DNA of 64,000 nucleotides, taken from CBINFS01 sp966250015 (lineage in GTDB: Bacteria; Bacteroidota; Rhodothermia; Rhodothermales; DASSAV01). The DNA lies in the NCBI GenBank assembly GCA_966250015.1, contig CBINFS010000001.1, positions 62,001-126,000 of the forward strand, given 5' to 3'. The number at the start of each line of letters is the position of its first letter. Within the stretch, counting starts at the first letter, position 1. The notes under the pieces are model-generated. The model worked only from the letters and a program-made list of their open reading frames with translations. It was not told the DNA's origin and ran no database searches. This document shows, piece by piece, positions 17,651 to 26,711 of this stretch. The position numbers were made by a program, and so were the translations under genes.

Positions 17651-18088
17651 ATGAAGAGCAAAACATTTTTGTTTGCAGTCGTAGTTCTGATGTTTGTAGC
17701 CCTGGCACCATCCCAGTCGTGGGCACAGGTAACGGATACTGCAGCAACTGAGCAGCCGGCGCCGGAGTGGCCGGCGAGCGAGGGGCAGATTAGCTACGAG
17801 ACGCTACACGCTGCCCTCAGCGATGCTAGCACGAACGTAGCTGCACTGGAAGGTGCTGAGATCAGCGAAGTGCACGTGGTGAAAGTCGAAGACGCGGTGG
17901 GCAGCTTCGACGAAAGCCAGCAAACGGAAATCAACTCGCTTGCTGACGCTGCTACGCCTCTGAATGATAACGAGGTCCTCTCGAACGTCCTCGCTGAAAA
18001 GGCAGCCACGGTAGAGGAAAACGCTGACATCATCGGTGTTGCGCTGGAAGAGGGTACCCTGTACGTCGTAACGAGGGCAGGGATGTAA
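17651..18088 (+). CDS. Small secreted protein of unknown function
   Basis: 145 residues beginning with a clear signal peptide (MKSKTFLFAVVVLMFVALAP, cleavage near SWAQ). The mature part is acidic and rich in Ala, Glu and Thr with predicted helix, and has no Cys and no motif I recognise. An in-frame ATG 15 bases upstream is an alternative start. It is monocistronic: a 254-base upstream gap holds an AT-rich stretch with a palindrome at 17401-17415, and a strong terminator follows the stop. Confidence 0.65.
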   Translation: MKSKTFLFAVVVLMFVALAPSQSWAQVTDTAATEQPAPEWPASEGQISYETLHAALSDASTNVAALEGAEISEVHVVKVEDAVGSFDESQQTEINSLADAATPLNDNEVLSNVLAEKAATVEENADIIGVALEEGTLYVVTRAGM

Positions 18089-18113
18089 CCTCGAACGGAT
18101 TTGAAGTGATTGA

Positions 18114-18143
18114 GGGGTCTCCGCTCGCGGAGGCCCCTTTTTT
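18114..18143 (+). terminator. Strong intrinsic terminator
   Basis: GGGGTCTCCG (18114-18123) pairs with CGGAGGCCCC (18128-18137), one G-T pair, around the tetraloop CTCG, followed by six T. It ends the transcript of the small secreted protein gene. Confidence 0.92.
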
Positions 18144-18283
18144 ATTCCGTAAAGACCCGGCACGGTATTACGGCATCATTAAGGGCTGTCGATCATTTTT
18201 ATCCTGGGTTGGAACGGGTTATTTTCATACTCTTTCGACTTCAATACGTGTATCGTTAGTGCCATATCGACTACCTGAATTAC

Positions 18284-19156
18284 ATGCCGGATCGTTTTTC
18301 CGAAACCACCGCACGTTTGCTGATTCGTTGCCCGGACAAGCCGGGTATCGTTTCGGCCGTTTCAACCTTTCTGTACAATCACGGTGCGAACATCACCGAG
18401 CTGGATCAACACTCAACGGATCCCATCGGTGGCACCTTCTTCATGCGACTCGAGTTTCAGACGCCGAATCTGGACCTGTCACGGAACGTCCTCGAACAGA
18501 CCTTTGAACGTGCCGTTGCGTCACGATTCAACATGGATTGGCGCATCAGCTATGCCGGTGTGAAGAAGAACGTAGCGATCTTCGTTTCGAAGCACGACCA
18601 TGCCCTGCTCGATCTGCTCTGGCAGGCTTCGAGAGGTAATCTCGCGGCCAACGTCTCGATGGTGATCAGCAATCATCCTGATCTCGGGCCGGCGGTTGAA
18701 CATTTTGGCGTCCCCTTTCACTACGTACCCGTCGAGCCGGAGCGGAAGCACGAAGCCGAAGCACAAATGCTGGAAATTCTGGGCGACTCGGTCGATCTGA
18801 TCGTGCTCGCCCGGTACATGCAGATCCTGAGCGAGGATTTCGTTTCCCGGTATCCGAACCGTATCATCAACATCCACCACTCGTTCCTTCCGGCGTTTGC
18901 GGGCGCCAATCCCTACCGGCAGGCCGCGGAAAGGGGTGTGAAGCTGATCGGAGCGACGGCGCACTACGTCACCGCCGACCTCGATCAGGGGCCGATCATC
19001 GAGCAGGGGGTGATCCGTGTTACGCACCGGCACCATCCCGAGGAGCTCAAAGAGCTGGGCCGCGACATCGAGCGTACCGTGCTCACGCGTGCGGTTCGCT
19101 GGCACCTGGAGGATCGGATCATCGTCTTTGAAAACAAGACGGTCGTGTTTGCATGA
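18284..19156 (+). CDS. purU: Formyltetrahydrofolate deformylase
   Basis: 290 residues with an N-terminal ACT domain (about 10-85, CPDKPGIVSAVSTFLYNHGA) and a formyltransferase-fold catalytic domain. The catalytic residues are visible as N196, H198 and D234 within INIHHSFLP and TADLDQGPI. PurU hydrolyses 10-formyl-tetrahydrofolate to formate and tetrahydrofolate, balancing one-carbon pools; the ACT domain senses Met/Gly in characterised members. It stands alone after a terminator. Confidence 0.95.
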   Translation: MPDRFSETTARLLIRCPDKPGIVSAVSTFLYNHGANITELDQHSTDPIGGTFFMRLEFQTPNLDLSRNVLEQTFERAVASRFNMDWRISYAGVKKNVAIFVSKHDHALLDLLWQASRGNLAANVSMVISNHPDLGPAVEHFGVPFHYVPVEPERKHEAEAQMLEILGDSVDLIVLARYMQILSEDFVSRYPNRIINIHHSFLPAFAGANPYRQAAERGVKLIGATAHYVTADLDQGPIIEQGVIRVTHRHHPEELKELGRDIERTVLTRAVRWHLEDRIIVFENKTVVFA

Positions 19157-19343
19157 CCGCTCGCGGTTTTGAAGCGCCCCTCTATTTCATCATCCCGATT
19201 TCTTTCGGCTACCGAAGTGCGTAATGGTTACTTGTCTGCTTTCAATTCGATACATTTGATTGTTGGGAGCACCCGGAACATGATGCCGCGGCAATCAATG
19301 GGTGCGACCAACCAGAAAAGCAGGCTATGAACCGCCAACCAAC

Positions 19344-20042
19344 ATGAGTGAAGGGATTTTTCTCGTCGGGACCGACCGGGGTGTGGGCAAGACCCTGATC
19401 GGCGTCGGAATCGTCGCATTGTTGCGTGAAATGGGGATCGATGCGGTGATGATGACTCCGATTTCGACCGGAGGCTCGATCGAGAATGCCGGTGAGCTGC
19501 TCGACCGGATCGGGGTGAACGTCGATCGGCGGCTCGTCACGCCCATCGTATTCGAAACGCTTGCATCACCGTACGTCGCGAGCCTGGTTGAAGACGCGCC
19601 GGTCGATCTCGACCGGGTGTGGGAGGCGTACCACGAGCTGCGAAGACAGGGCAAATTTGTGGTGGTCGAAGGCGCAGGGCTCATGGTGCCGATTACGCGC
19701 GCCTACATGATGGCCGACTTGCTCAAGGACTTCGAAATGCCCTCGTTGATCATTGGCCGTTCCGGGCGCGGGACGATCAATCATTGCCTGCTCACGTTAC
19801 GGATGATGTGGGCGATGGGTGTGCATCCCGAAGGGTTCATATTGAACGGATTCGGGCAGTTCGGCGACGGATTTGCCGAGTCCGTCAACCCTGATGCCCT
19901 TCGCGAGCTCGCTGCGCCGACTCCTGTGGTGGCTACACTCGAATGGCGGCCAGAGTATCAGGACGACGTAATGGCGTTCATCCGTGCGCTCAAAAAGGAA
20001 AAGGAGCTGATTTCGGTTTTGAAGCAACTCGCAACAGGTTGA
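19344..20042 (+). CDS. bioD: Dethiobiotin synthase-like ATPase (BioD family)
   Basis: 232 residues with the P-loop GTDRGVGKT at 9-17 (canonical BioD has GTDTGVGKT), MTPISTGG where BioD has KPVxTG, and VVEGAGLMVPITRA where BioD has the EGAGG loop. BioD closes the ureido ring of biotin using ATP and CO2. No other biotin gene is nearby, and the Lys of the KP motif appears as Thr here, so a paralogous role is possible. The ATG at 19344 is chosen because it starts the conserved strand directly. Confidence 0.7.
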   Translation: MSEGIFLVGTDRGVGKTLIGVGIVALLREMGIDAVMMTPISTGGSIENAGELLDRIGVNVDRRLVTPIVFETLASPYVASLVEDAPVDLDRVWEAYHELRRQGKFVVVEGAGLMVPITRAYMMADLLKDFEMPSLIIGRSGRGTINHCLLTLRMMWAMGVHPEGFILNGFGQFGDGFAESVNPDALRELAAPTPVVATLEWRPEYQDDVMAFIRALKKEKELISVLKQLATG

Positions 20043-20043
20043 C

Positions 20044-20059
20044 CTGCCGTTACCGGCAG
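20044..20059 (+). terminator. Weak hairpin after the bioD-like gene
   Basis: CTGCCG (20044-20049) pairs with CGGCAG (20054-20059) around TTAC, with five T about ten bases downstream. The distance from stem to T-run is long for an efficient terminator. Confidence 0.3.
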
Positions 20060-20123
20060 CGGAAGCATTTTTAGAGGCCGGTGTGGCGTCCTTTGCCGAC
20101 CGGATCAACGTTCGTGAAAACAC

Positions 20124-20900
20124 ATGTCCAACACAAAATCCGCCGTATTTGCGACAGAACGTGAAGCGCTCGAGGAGCAGATCGTCTCCCAGCTGAAATC
20201 GGCAAATCCGGAGCTGGTTGAGGGGGAGATCCTGGCACTCATCGTGCCGAAAACGAACCTGCTATCCGCCGCCCCGGTTGCGGCCGAGCTGTACAAGCTG
20301 CTCGAAGGAAGACAGTACGACACCGTGATCCTCATTGCTCCGAGCCAGACCGGGGCGTTCAGGCGGATGAACATTTGTAGCGTCAACACCTACAGCACAC
20401 CGATGGGCGACGTTCCGATAAACGACCGCGTGCGGGACGAGCTGTGCGATGAAGACGACGACATCTTCATCGACGATTCCGGCCACTACCATACGGAAGG
20501 AGTCGACGTACAGCTACCCTACTTGCAGAAGGTGCTTCAAGGGTTCGACATCGTCCCGATCGTCATGGGGGACGAATCGCCCGAGTTTTGTCGCGAGCTG
20601 GCCAATGCCGTGAGCGAGGTCATGTACAACCGGCGAACGTTGATTGTGGCCATGGCGGACGTCGCGGAGGGTACGGAGGACGCCCTCGCCGAACTTAAAA
20701 ATGACGTTGAACTGCTCGATGATTCGCGCCTGATGTCCCTGCTCAACAGTGAAAAAGTGCGTCTGGCTGGCAAGGGGCCGGTTATTGCGACCATGTGCGC
20801 TGCAAAGCTGCGGAGGGCGCGATTTGCACGCGTAACACAGATCCGTAAGCCAGAGGGCGATCAGCCCGGATCGATTGGCGCCGTAATCTGGCGAAACTGA
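20124..20900 (+). CDS. amrB: MEMO1-family protein (AmmeMemoRadiSam system protein B)
   Basis: 258 residues with the MEMO pattern: TVILIAPSQTGAFRRM, an acidic metal-site-like DDSGHYHTEGVDVQLPYLQ and the late IVAMADVAEG segment. MEMO proteins share the fold of class III extradiol dioxygenases. In many bacteria they lie next to an AMMECR1 protein and a radical SAM enzyme, neither of which is here. Some typical His positions are replaced (for example PSQTG for PSH), so an enzymatic role is uncertain. Confidence 0.75.
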   Translation: MSNTKSAVFATEREALEEQIVSQLKSANPELVEGEILALIVPKTNLLSAAPVAAELYKLLEGRQYDTVILIAPSQTGAFRRMNICSVNTYSTPMGDVPINDRVRDELCDEDDDIFIDDSGHYHTEGVDVQLPYLQKVLQGFDIVPIVMGDESPEFCRELANAVSEVMYNRRTLIVAMADVAEGTEDALAELKNDVELLDDSRLMSLLNSEKVRLAGKGPVIATMCAAKLRRARFARVTQIRKPEGDQPGSIGAVIWRN

Positions 20901-20930
20901 TCCTACAGGCAGGGCTATATTGGGAGCACA

Positions 20931-21821
20931 GTGTCAAACGAACTCACTCGTCTGGGAATCGTCGGTACGGGAGCGCTCGGGTCAGTGCTGGCCCGGCGGC
21001 TTGCAGACTGCGGGTACCGTGTCGAGGCGCTGATCAACCGTACGGTAGAAAAGGCGGCGCGGATTGCGCCGATGGTTGGCGCTGCGGTTGTTTCGTCGCG
21101 CGTAGCCGATCTGCTGGCGGATCTCGATGCCGTATTCCTGTGTGTGCCCGACGACAATCTGGAGGCATTGGCCGAGGAGCTGAGCCACCTTCCGCGTAGC
21201 TGGTCCGGTTGTACCGTCGTCCATACGTCCGGCGCACTCGCTTCGGACGTGCTGGCTCCGGTTGCCGCTGAAGGTGCGCACGTTCTGAGCTTCCATCCGA
21301 TCCAGACCTTCAGCCTCAACAGCACCCCGGATACGTTCGAAGGGATCTACGTTGACGTCGAAGGCGACGAACGGGCGGTCGCGTTTGGTGAACGGCTGGC
21401 TCTCGGGATCGGAGCAACTCCTCTTGTAATCACAAAGGAGGGGAAAGGCCGGTTGCACCTGGCCGCGTCCATTCTCTCGAACTATTCGGTCGTCCTGGCG
21501 TCGATGGCCGGTGAGGTCATGAAAATCGTGGGGTACGACTGGGATCGTACCGGCGCCATCTTCCAGCCTCTCGTAGCCAGGACGTGGCAAAACCTGCTTT
21601 CAGGCACCCCGGCCCGTGTGCTCACCGGCCCGGTCGTACGGGGCGACGTCAAAACGGTCGAGCTTCACCTCGAAACGCTGAAGGAGCACCTTCCCCACCT
21701 TCTCGAACCCTATGCCGCGCTGGCCGAGGAGGCCGCACGGCTCAGTTTGGAGTCCGGCAGGCTCGACCGTGAGGCTGCCAATGCCCTCGAAAAGACGCTC
21801 AAGGGGCATCGAAAGGCCTGA
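20931..21821 (+). CDS. Rossmann-fold/DUF2520 oxidoreductase
   Basis: 296 residues. The N-terminal Rossmann domain shows GIVGTGALGSVLARRLADCG (8-27), followed by DAVFLCVPDDNLEALAEEL and HTSGALASDVL. The C-terminal helical DUF2520 domain includes HLAASILSNYSVVLASMAGE. The pair is a known architecture resembling ketopantoate reductase and F420-dependent reductases, but the substrate is unknown. The GTG start at 20931 is supported by GGAG five bases upstream. Confidence 0.8.
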   Translation: MSNELTRLGIVGTGALGSVLARRLADCGYRVEALINRTVEKAARIAPMVGAAVVSSRVADLLADLDAVFLCVPDDNLEALAEELSHLPRSWSGCTVVHTSGALASDVLAPVAAEGAHVLSFHPIQTFSLNSTPDTFEGIYVDVEGDERAVAFGERLALGIGATPLVITKEGKGRLHLAASILSNYSVVLASMAGEVMKIVGYDWDRTGAIFQPLVARTWQNLLSGTPARVLTGPVVRGDVKTVELHLETLKEHLPHLLEPYAALAEEAARLSLESGRLDREAANALEKTLKGHRKA

Positions 21822-21912
21822 GCACGTGAGAGGGTTGGAAAGGATAGAGGAACCTCGAAACAGATTTCCCGTTCGCACGTGCTGTCTTTTAAAGGCCTTA
21901 TTACAGGTTGCC

Positions 21913-22512
21913 ATGGATACGCCATCACCCGGATGGGAGCGAACGAAGGTTGCCCGGCATTCACGGCTGCGTGAGATGAAACGCATTTTCACCGACGATA
22001 GCCGCGAACCGGAACAGGTGGAAGCGCCCTCTTTACCTCATGCGGAGCGTATCGCCGCACTCTCACGGCACAGGGATGCCGATAGCGTATTGTATCAGTC
22101 CCTCGCCGTTGCGGCCATTCAAGTGCTGGAGCGTGTGCTCGACCGTGAACGACGGGTTGCCGAGGCCACGATCTCACTTGCGCAGCGAGAAAAGCTGCAA
22201 GCGATGATCAGTGGACTGGAATCGGCTATCACGGCTCTCAAGGCCGGACTGAATGCACAGGGTGACAAGATGCTTGCCCTCTCCACGCCCTCACGGCCGG
22301 CCACCACGGATGAAGAGACCAACTGGTGGTTTGCCGTGACCGAGGCTATGCAGGCACTCGAGGATGGGGCGGACTGGATCTCTTCCATCGTAAACGGCCA
22401 GCCGAGAGGTAGTGCAGCTCGAACCCTCAGCAGCATCATCGCCAGGTTACTCTACCGGCATTACAAGGAACTACTCGAAGAGGCCGATCAATGGATGGGC
22501 AACCTGACGTGA
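21913..22512 (+). CDS. Conserved-looking helical protein of unknown function
   Basis: 199 residues from the ATG at 21913, chosen because upstream in-frame sequence runs back through the previous gene. It is almost entirely predicted helix with charged heptad-like stretches (ISLAQREKLQAMISGLESAI), a Trp pair in NWWFAVTEAMQALEDGADW, and no signal peptide. Its 3' end overlaps the next gene by 22 bases, so the two are probably translationally coupled. I do not recognise a family. Confidence 0.55.
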   Translation: MDTPSPGWERTKVARHSRLREMKRIFTDDSREPEQVEAPSLPHAERIAALSRHRDADSVLYQSLAVAAIQVLERVLDRERRVAEATISLAQREKLQAMISGLESAITALKAGLNAQGDKMLALSTPSRPATTDEETNWWFAVTEAMQALEDGADWISSIVNGQPRGSAARTLSSIIARLLYRHYKELLEEADQWMGNLT

Positions 22513-22895
22513 GAAATCCAATCGAGCATTATCTTCAGATAGACGACGAATCCCTCGAGCGCCGGTGGTCAGCTTTGCAGCAGTGGTTCGAGCTTCGTTT
22601 TGGAAAGCAAGCAGGTATCGAGTCCATTCTTTTCCTGATAGGCGTTCAATCCAGGGGCCTGGGTTATCAACCGAAGCTGAAGAAGGAGGTCAAGCAGGAC
22701 CTCATCATGGAAGGGACGTATCAGGTGTTTGAAGCGATCGATCTGTACCAAAAAGTGCCAGGAGAGAACACACAGACGTATACGTGGGAACGAACCGGCC
22801 CGTCCCTCACCGGCCTCTCCGTCGAAGAGCAGGAAAAATTATTGCGAGTCGCAATTCTGGAATATTTCGACCATAGGGTCGACTTCGGTTCGTAG
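22491..22895 (+). CDS. Small conserved-looking cytosolic protein of unknown function
   Basis: 134 residues overlapping the previous gene by 22 bases. The sequence is soluble and of mixed composition: ERRWSALQQWFELRFGKQAG, ILFLIGVQSRGLGYQPKLKK and EEQEKLLRVAILEYFDHR. GAGG lies about eight bases before the ATG. The overlap with 21913-22512 suggests the two products work together. Function not recognised. Confidence 0.6.
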   Translation: MDGQPDVRNPIEHYLQIDDESLERRWSALQQWFELRFGKQAGIESILFLIGVQSRGLGYQPKLKKEVKQDLIMEGTYQVFEAIDLYQKVPGENTQTYTWERTGPSLTGLSVEEQEKLLRVAILEYFDHRVDFGS

Positions 22896-22926
22896 ACTCA
22901 GGACACCAAATTTGCAGGTGACTATT

Positions 22927-23763
22927 ATGTTTGTTCATATGCCTTTCTCCACCAGCCTGCGCATAATCGTACTGGCTTTACTGCCCTTCGTGGCTGCCTG
23001 TTCTTCGATGTCAGACGATGACCTTCCGGACTTCGAGGAGGAACCGGTTCTCAAGCGTTCAGATCAGGATACGCTGAACCTGCCTGAGACCAATTTTTAT
23101 GAGCTTACCGTAACCGGCGTCGAGGGACGTTTGGTTTTGAGGCTGTACGACGAGACTCCCATGCACCGGGACAACTTCAAAAAGCTCGTGAGAGACGGCT
23201 TCTACAACGGCACGATCTTCCACCGCGTGATCGAGCAATTCATGATCCAGGGGGGCGATCCCAATTCTCAGGACAGTGATCCGTCGAACGACGGCACGGG
23301 CGGGCCGGGTTACCGGCTCCCGGCCGAGTTCATGCCGCACCTTTATCACAAGCGAGGTGCGCTGGCTGCCGCACGCGAGGGAGACGTGGTCAACCCGCAG
23401 CGGCATTCGAGCGGAAGCCAGTTTTACATCGTTCAAGGCCTGAAGCTCGATTCGCTTACACTCAACCAGATCGAGCAGGAGATCCGAACGGCCATCAGCA
23501 ACCCGAACTTTAAGTTCTCGACCGACGCCCGGCAGAGGTATTCCACCGAAGGTGGGGCTCCGTGGCTGGATCAACAGTATACCGTATTCGGTGAAGTGGT
23601 GGAAGGCTTCGAATTTCTCGATCGGCTCGCATCTGTAAACACGCCGCGAAAAGTCGGGCAGCAGGCCCCTGCCATCTACTTCGACCGGCCGTTTAATGAC
23701 CTCCCGATGACCTTAAAACCGTTGCCAGAGTACAATGCCGGAACTGCCCGCACCGGCTTTTAG
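22927..23763 (+). CDS. Lipoprotein cyclophilin-type peptidyl-prolyl isomerase
   Basis: 278 residues. A lipoprotein signal (LALLPFVAAC, acylated Cys near residue 23) is followed by an acidic linker and a cyclophilin domain from about 55. The domain shows HRDNFKKLVRDGFYNGTIFH, RVIEQFMIQGGDP (the FxMxxGG core) and SGSQFYIVQG. An insertion of about 50 residues follows SQFYI compared with short bacterial cyclophilins, as in Bacteroidota homologues. It should assist protein folding in the periplasm or at the outer membrane. It ends 11 bases before lysS. Confidence 0.88.
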   Translation: MFVHMPFSTSLRIIVLALLPFVAACSSMSDDDLPDFEEEPVLKRSDQDTLNLPETNFYELTVTGVEGRLVLRLYDETPMHRDNFKKLVRDGFYNGTIFHRVIEQFMIQGGDPNSQDSDPSNDGTGGPGYRLPAEFMPHLYHKRGALAAAREGDVVNPQRHSSGSQFYIVQGLKLDSLTLNQIEQEIRTAISNPNFKFSTDARQRYSTEGGAPWLDQQYTVFGEVVEGFEFLDRLASVNTPRKVGQQAPAIYFDRPFNDLPMTLKPLPEYNAGTARTGF

Positions 23764-23774
23764 ATACCCGACCT

Positions 23775-25310
23775 ATGAAGCATCGTGAACTGACTGAACA
23801 GGAGATCCGGAGAAGAGAGGAGCGGGAAGCGTTGGAAGCGAGGGGGATCAATCCGTATCCCTACGAATGGAAAGTTGATTCTTACACCAGCCGGATTCTC
23901 GAATCTTTTGACGATTCGTTGCACCAGCCGGATGAGACCGGCCAGGCAAAGGAGCCCTTTCGGGTGTCGATAGCCGGCCGAATGATGTCCAAACGGATCA
24001 TGGGCAAGGCTGCGTTCTTCGACCTTCAGGATTCCGAAGGGACGATTCAGGTGTACGCTAGACGCGACGACCTGCCCGAGGGCTTTTACAACGAGGTCTT
24101 CAAAAAGCTTCTCGACATCGGGGACATCGTCGGGGTCGAGGGTTTCGTTTTTCGGACGAAGATGGGCGAGGTCAGCGTCCATGCCACGCGCCTCGAGATC
24201 CTGGCGAAGTCGCTCCGGCCTCTCCCGGTGGTCAAGGAGCAGGAGGGCCGGGTCTACAACGAGGTCACCGACAAGGAATTTCGCTACCGGCAGCGATACG
24301 TCGATCTGATCGTCAACCCGCAGGTCCGGGACGTCTTTCGCCAGCGTGCGCGGATGATCACGACGATGCGGCGCTTCCTCGACGAGAAGGGTTATCTGGA
24401 AGTCGAAACGCCCGTCCTTCAGCCGATTTACGGAGGAGCGGCAGCCCGTCCGTTTACGACTTATCACAACGCGCTCGATCAAACACTTTTTCTGCGCATT
24501 GCGGACGAGCTTTACCTCAAGCGGTTGCTGGTTGGGGGATTCGAGGGCGTATACGAAATCAGTAAAGACTTCCGCAACGAGGGATTGAGCCGGTTTCACA
24601 ATCCCGAGTTTACGATGATGGAGCTCTACGTGGCCTATCGGGATTATAAGTGGATGATGGACCTCGTAGAGGAGATGATTACGCACATTGCCACCGAGCT
24701 GCACGGTAAGCCACAGGTGGAGGTGGGTGGTAATATCATCTCCTTTGAGCGCCCCTGGAAGCGAATCGCCCTGTTCGAGGCCATCGAGGAGAAGACCGGC
24801 GTCAACCTGAGAGGCCTTTCGCGTGACGACCTCGAAGGAGCGGCGAAGAGGCTCGGCGTGGAGGTCGACGACACGATGGGCAGCGGGAAGATCATCGACG
24901 AGATTTTCGGCGAGCTCGTCGAACCGGACCTCATCCAACCGACGTTCATCACGGACTATCCGGTTGAGCTAAGCCCGCTCGCCAAACGGCACCGATCGGA
25001 GCCGGGGCTGGTCGAGCGCTTCGAGGTCATCTGCAATGGAAAGGAAATATGTAATGCCTTCAGTGAGCTGAACGACCCGCTGGATCAGCGAGCGCGATTC
25101 GAGGAGCAGGCGCGGTTGAGATCCGAGGGTGACGAAGAGGCAATGCAGCTCGACGAGGATTACCTCCGTGCCCTCGAATACGGTATGCCTCCCGCTGCAG
25201 GTCTGGGAATCGGGATCGACCGCCTGGCGATGTTGATGACGGGGCAGGAATCGATCCGCGACGTCATTCTATTCCCGCTATTGAGGCCGGAGACGTCCGA
25301 CGCTCAATGA
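23775..25310 (+). CDS. lysS: Lysyl-tRNA synthetase, class II
   Basis: 511 residues: an N-terminal OB-fold anticodon domain (VSIAGRMMSKRIMGKAAFFD, about 65-84) and a class II catalytic core with FRNEGLSRFHNPEFTMMELY (motif 2) and GLGIGIDRLAML (motif 3). Length is normal. It charges tRNA-Lys. Eleven bases separate it from the cyclophilin gene, consistent with one transcript. Confidence 0.97.
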   Translation: MKHRELTEQEIRRREEREALEARGINPYPYEWKVDSYTSRILESFDDSLHQPDETGQAKEPFRVSIAGRMMSKRIMGKAAFFDLQDSEGTIQVYARRDDLPEGFYNEVFKKLLDIGDIVGVEGFVFRTKMGEVSVHATRLEILAKSLRPLPVVKEQEGRVYNEVTDKEFRYRQRYVDLIVNPQVRDVFRQRARMITTMRRFLDEKGYLEVETPVLQPIYGGAAARPFTTYHNALDQTLFLRIADELYLKRLLVGGFEGVYEISKDFRNEGLSRFHNPEFTMMELYVAYRDYKWMMDLVEEMITHIATELHGKPQVEVGGNIISFERPWKRIALFEAIEEKTGVNLRGLSRDDLEGAAKRLGVEVDDTMGSGKIIDEIFGELVEPDLIQPTFITDYPVELSPLAKRHRSEPGLVERFEVICNGKEICNAFSELNDPLDQRARFEEQARLRSEGDEEAMQLDEDYLRALEYGMPPAAGLGIGIDRLAMLMTGQESIRDVILFPLLRPETSDAQ

Positions 25311-25404
25311 GAACGACGCCCTATCGAAGCTGCCGGTTAGCGGAGTCGGTATTGCCCGGTTAGTCGGCGACTTCGGTCGGGCTCGCAGGATTGGCCCCAT
25401 CCCT

Positions 25405-26697
25405 ATGCCCCGAGAAAGCGTGCTCGATCAAAACCGTCAAGCGGTTGGCCAGGCTGGATACGTCGAGCTGATTCGTGAGAATCACAACTTTCGGCACCTG
25501 TGGCTTGGCAACGTCGTCTCGCTTCTCGGCGACTGGTTCAACACCATCGCGTTGTACCAGCTCGTCGATCACCTCACGGGTTCTCCGTTTGCGCTCGGGG
25601 CGGTTTTCATCTCGAAGATGCTGCCGTGGGCGCTTGCGTCGCCGGTCGCCGGGCTCATCGTCGATCGATTCGACCGTCGCCGCGTGATGATTTTTTCAGA
25701 TCTCATTCGGGCGGCCATCGTTCTCGGCTTTTTGTTCATCGATACGCCCGGAGAGGTCTACCTCGTTTACGTCCTCACGACTTTACAGGTGGTGGTCGGG
25801 GCGGTTTTTCAGCCGGCGCAGGCTTCTTCGATACCGAACATCACGACGCGGCGCCAGCTACTGACGGCCAATGCGTTGATGTCGGCCACGTGGTCGGTCC
25901 TGCTCGCCTTCGGGGCTGCGGTGGGCGGCGTGATAACCGAAGTGCTCGGCATCAGACCCGTCTTTGTCATTCATAGCCTGACGTACCTGGTTTCGGCATC
26001 CTTCATCTACCGAACCGTCATCCCGCAAGAGAAGGAGCACGACGCGGTTGGCCCCATCGTTCGGACGGCGTTCCGACAGATCGGGGAGGGGTGGAATTAC
26101 CTGATAAACCATCCGAGGATCGGCAGGATCTCCTTTGCAAAGGCGTCGTGGTCGCTTGGCGGATCGGGTCTGGTGTACATGCTCGTGTTGCTGTCTGAAG
26201 AGATCTCGCCCGGCGCACAGGCGCTGGCAATCGGCGTTCTATATGCTGCGAGGGGTGTTGGGACCGGGATAGGGCCCGTGATCGCGCGCGCCTGGTTTCG
26301 CGATCGCCGGTACTGGCCAGCCATCATCGGGCTTGCGATCGGGGCCAGCGGACTTTCCTACCTGTTCGTCGGCTTCCTTCCGTTCACGTACTGGCTGGCC
26401 ATTTTCGTCACGCTTGCCCATACGGCGAGTGGCGTCAATTGGATGCTGGCAACCGTGATGCTTCAGGAACGGGCTGAAGACCGGTATCGAGGGCGGGTAT
26501 TTGCGACCGAATGGCTGCTGGTCATGACGGCAGAGGCGCTTTCCACGTTGATCGCGAGCCTGTTGCTCGAAGCCGGCATCTTCGACTTACGAGGCGCCTT
26601 CGCCGTTTTTGCGTCTATTCAAATCCTGAGCGGACTGGCCTGGATCGCACTGATCGTACCGCAAGAAATGGCGGCGACGGTCGAAGCTGCGGATTGA
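25405..26697 (+). CDS. MFS transporter (EntS/MFS_3-like)
   Basis: 430 residues with about twelve hydrophobic segments. The typical loop after helix 2 reads AGLIVDRFDRRRVMIFSDLIR (about 84-104), and the start FRHLWLGNVVSLLGDWFNTI is characteristic of the EntS/MFS_3 group of drug or siderophore exporters. The substrate cannot be inferred. The TGA stop at 26695-26697 abuts the convergent queG stop with no intergenic base. Confidence 0.82.
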   Translation: MPRESVLDQNRQAVGQAGYVELIRENHNFRHLWLGNVVSLLGDWFNTIALYQLVDHLTGSPFALGAVFISKMLPWALASPVAGLIVDRFDRRRVMIFSDLIRAAIVLGFLFIDTPGEVYLVYVLTTLQVVVGAVFQPAQASSIPNITTRRQLLTANALMSATWSVLLAFGAAVGGVITEVLGIRPVFVIHSLTYLVSASFIYRTVIPQEKEHDAVGPIVRTAFRQIGEGWNYLINHPRIGRISFAKASWSLGGSGLVYMLVLLSEEISPGAQALAIGVLYAARGVGTGIGPVIARAWFRDRRYWPAIIGLAIGASGLSYLFVGFLPFTYWLAIFVTLAHTASGVNWMLATVMLQERAEDRYRGRVFATEWLLVMTAEALSTLIASLLLEAGIFDLRGAFAVFASIQILSGLAWIALIVPQEMAATVEAAD

Positions 26698-26711
26698 TCA
26701 GGCTCGATCAA
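26694..26711. other. Inverted repeat spanning the abutting stop codons of the MFS gene and queG
   Basis: TTGATC (26694-26699) and GATCAA (26706-26711) flank AGGCTC. Both convergent stop codons lie in this element (TGA then TCA, giving TGATCA). There is no T-run, and it may merely reflect codon constraints. Confidence 0.3.

Noticed and set aside
23760..24938. 392-codon frame opposite lysS
   Set aside because: Overlaps the clear class II synthetase; no motif in the antisense product.
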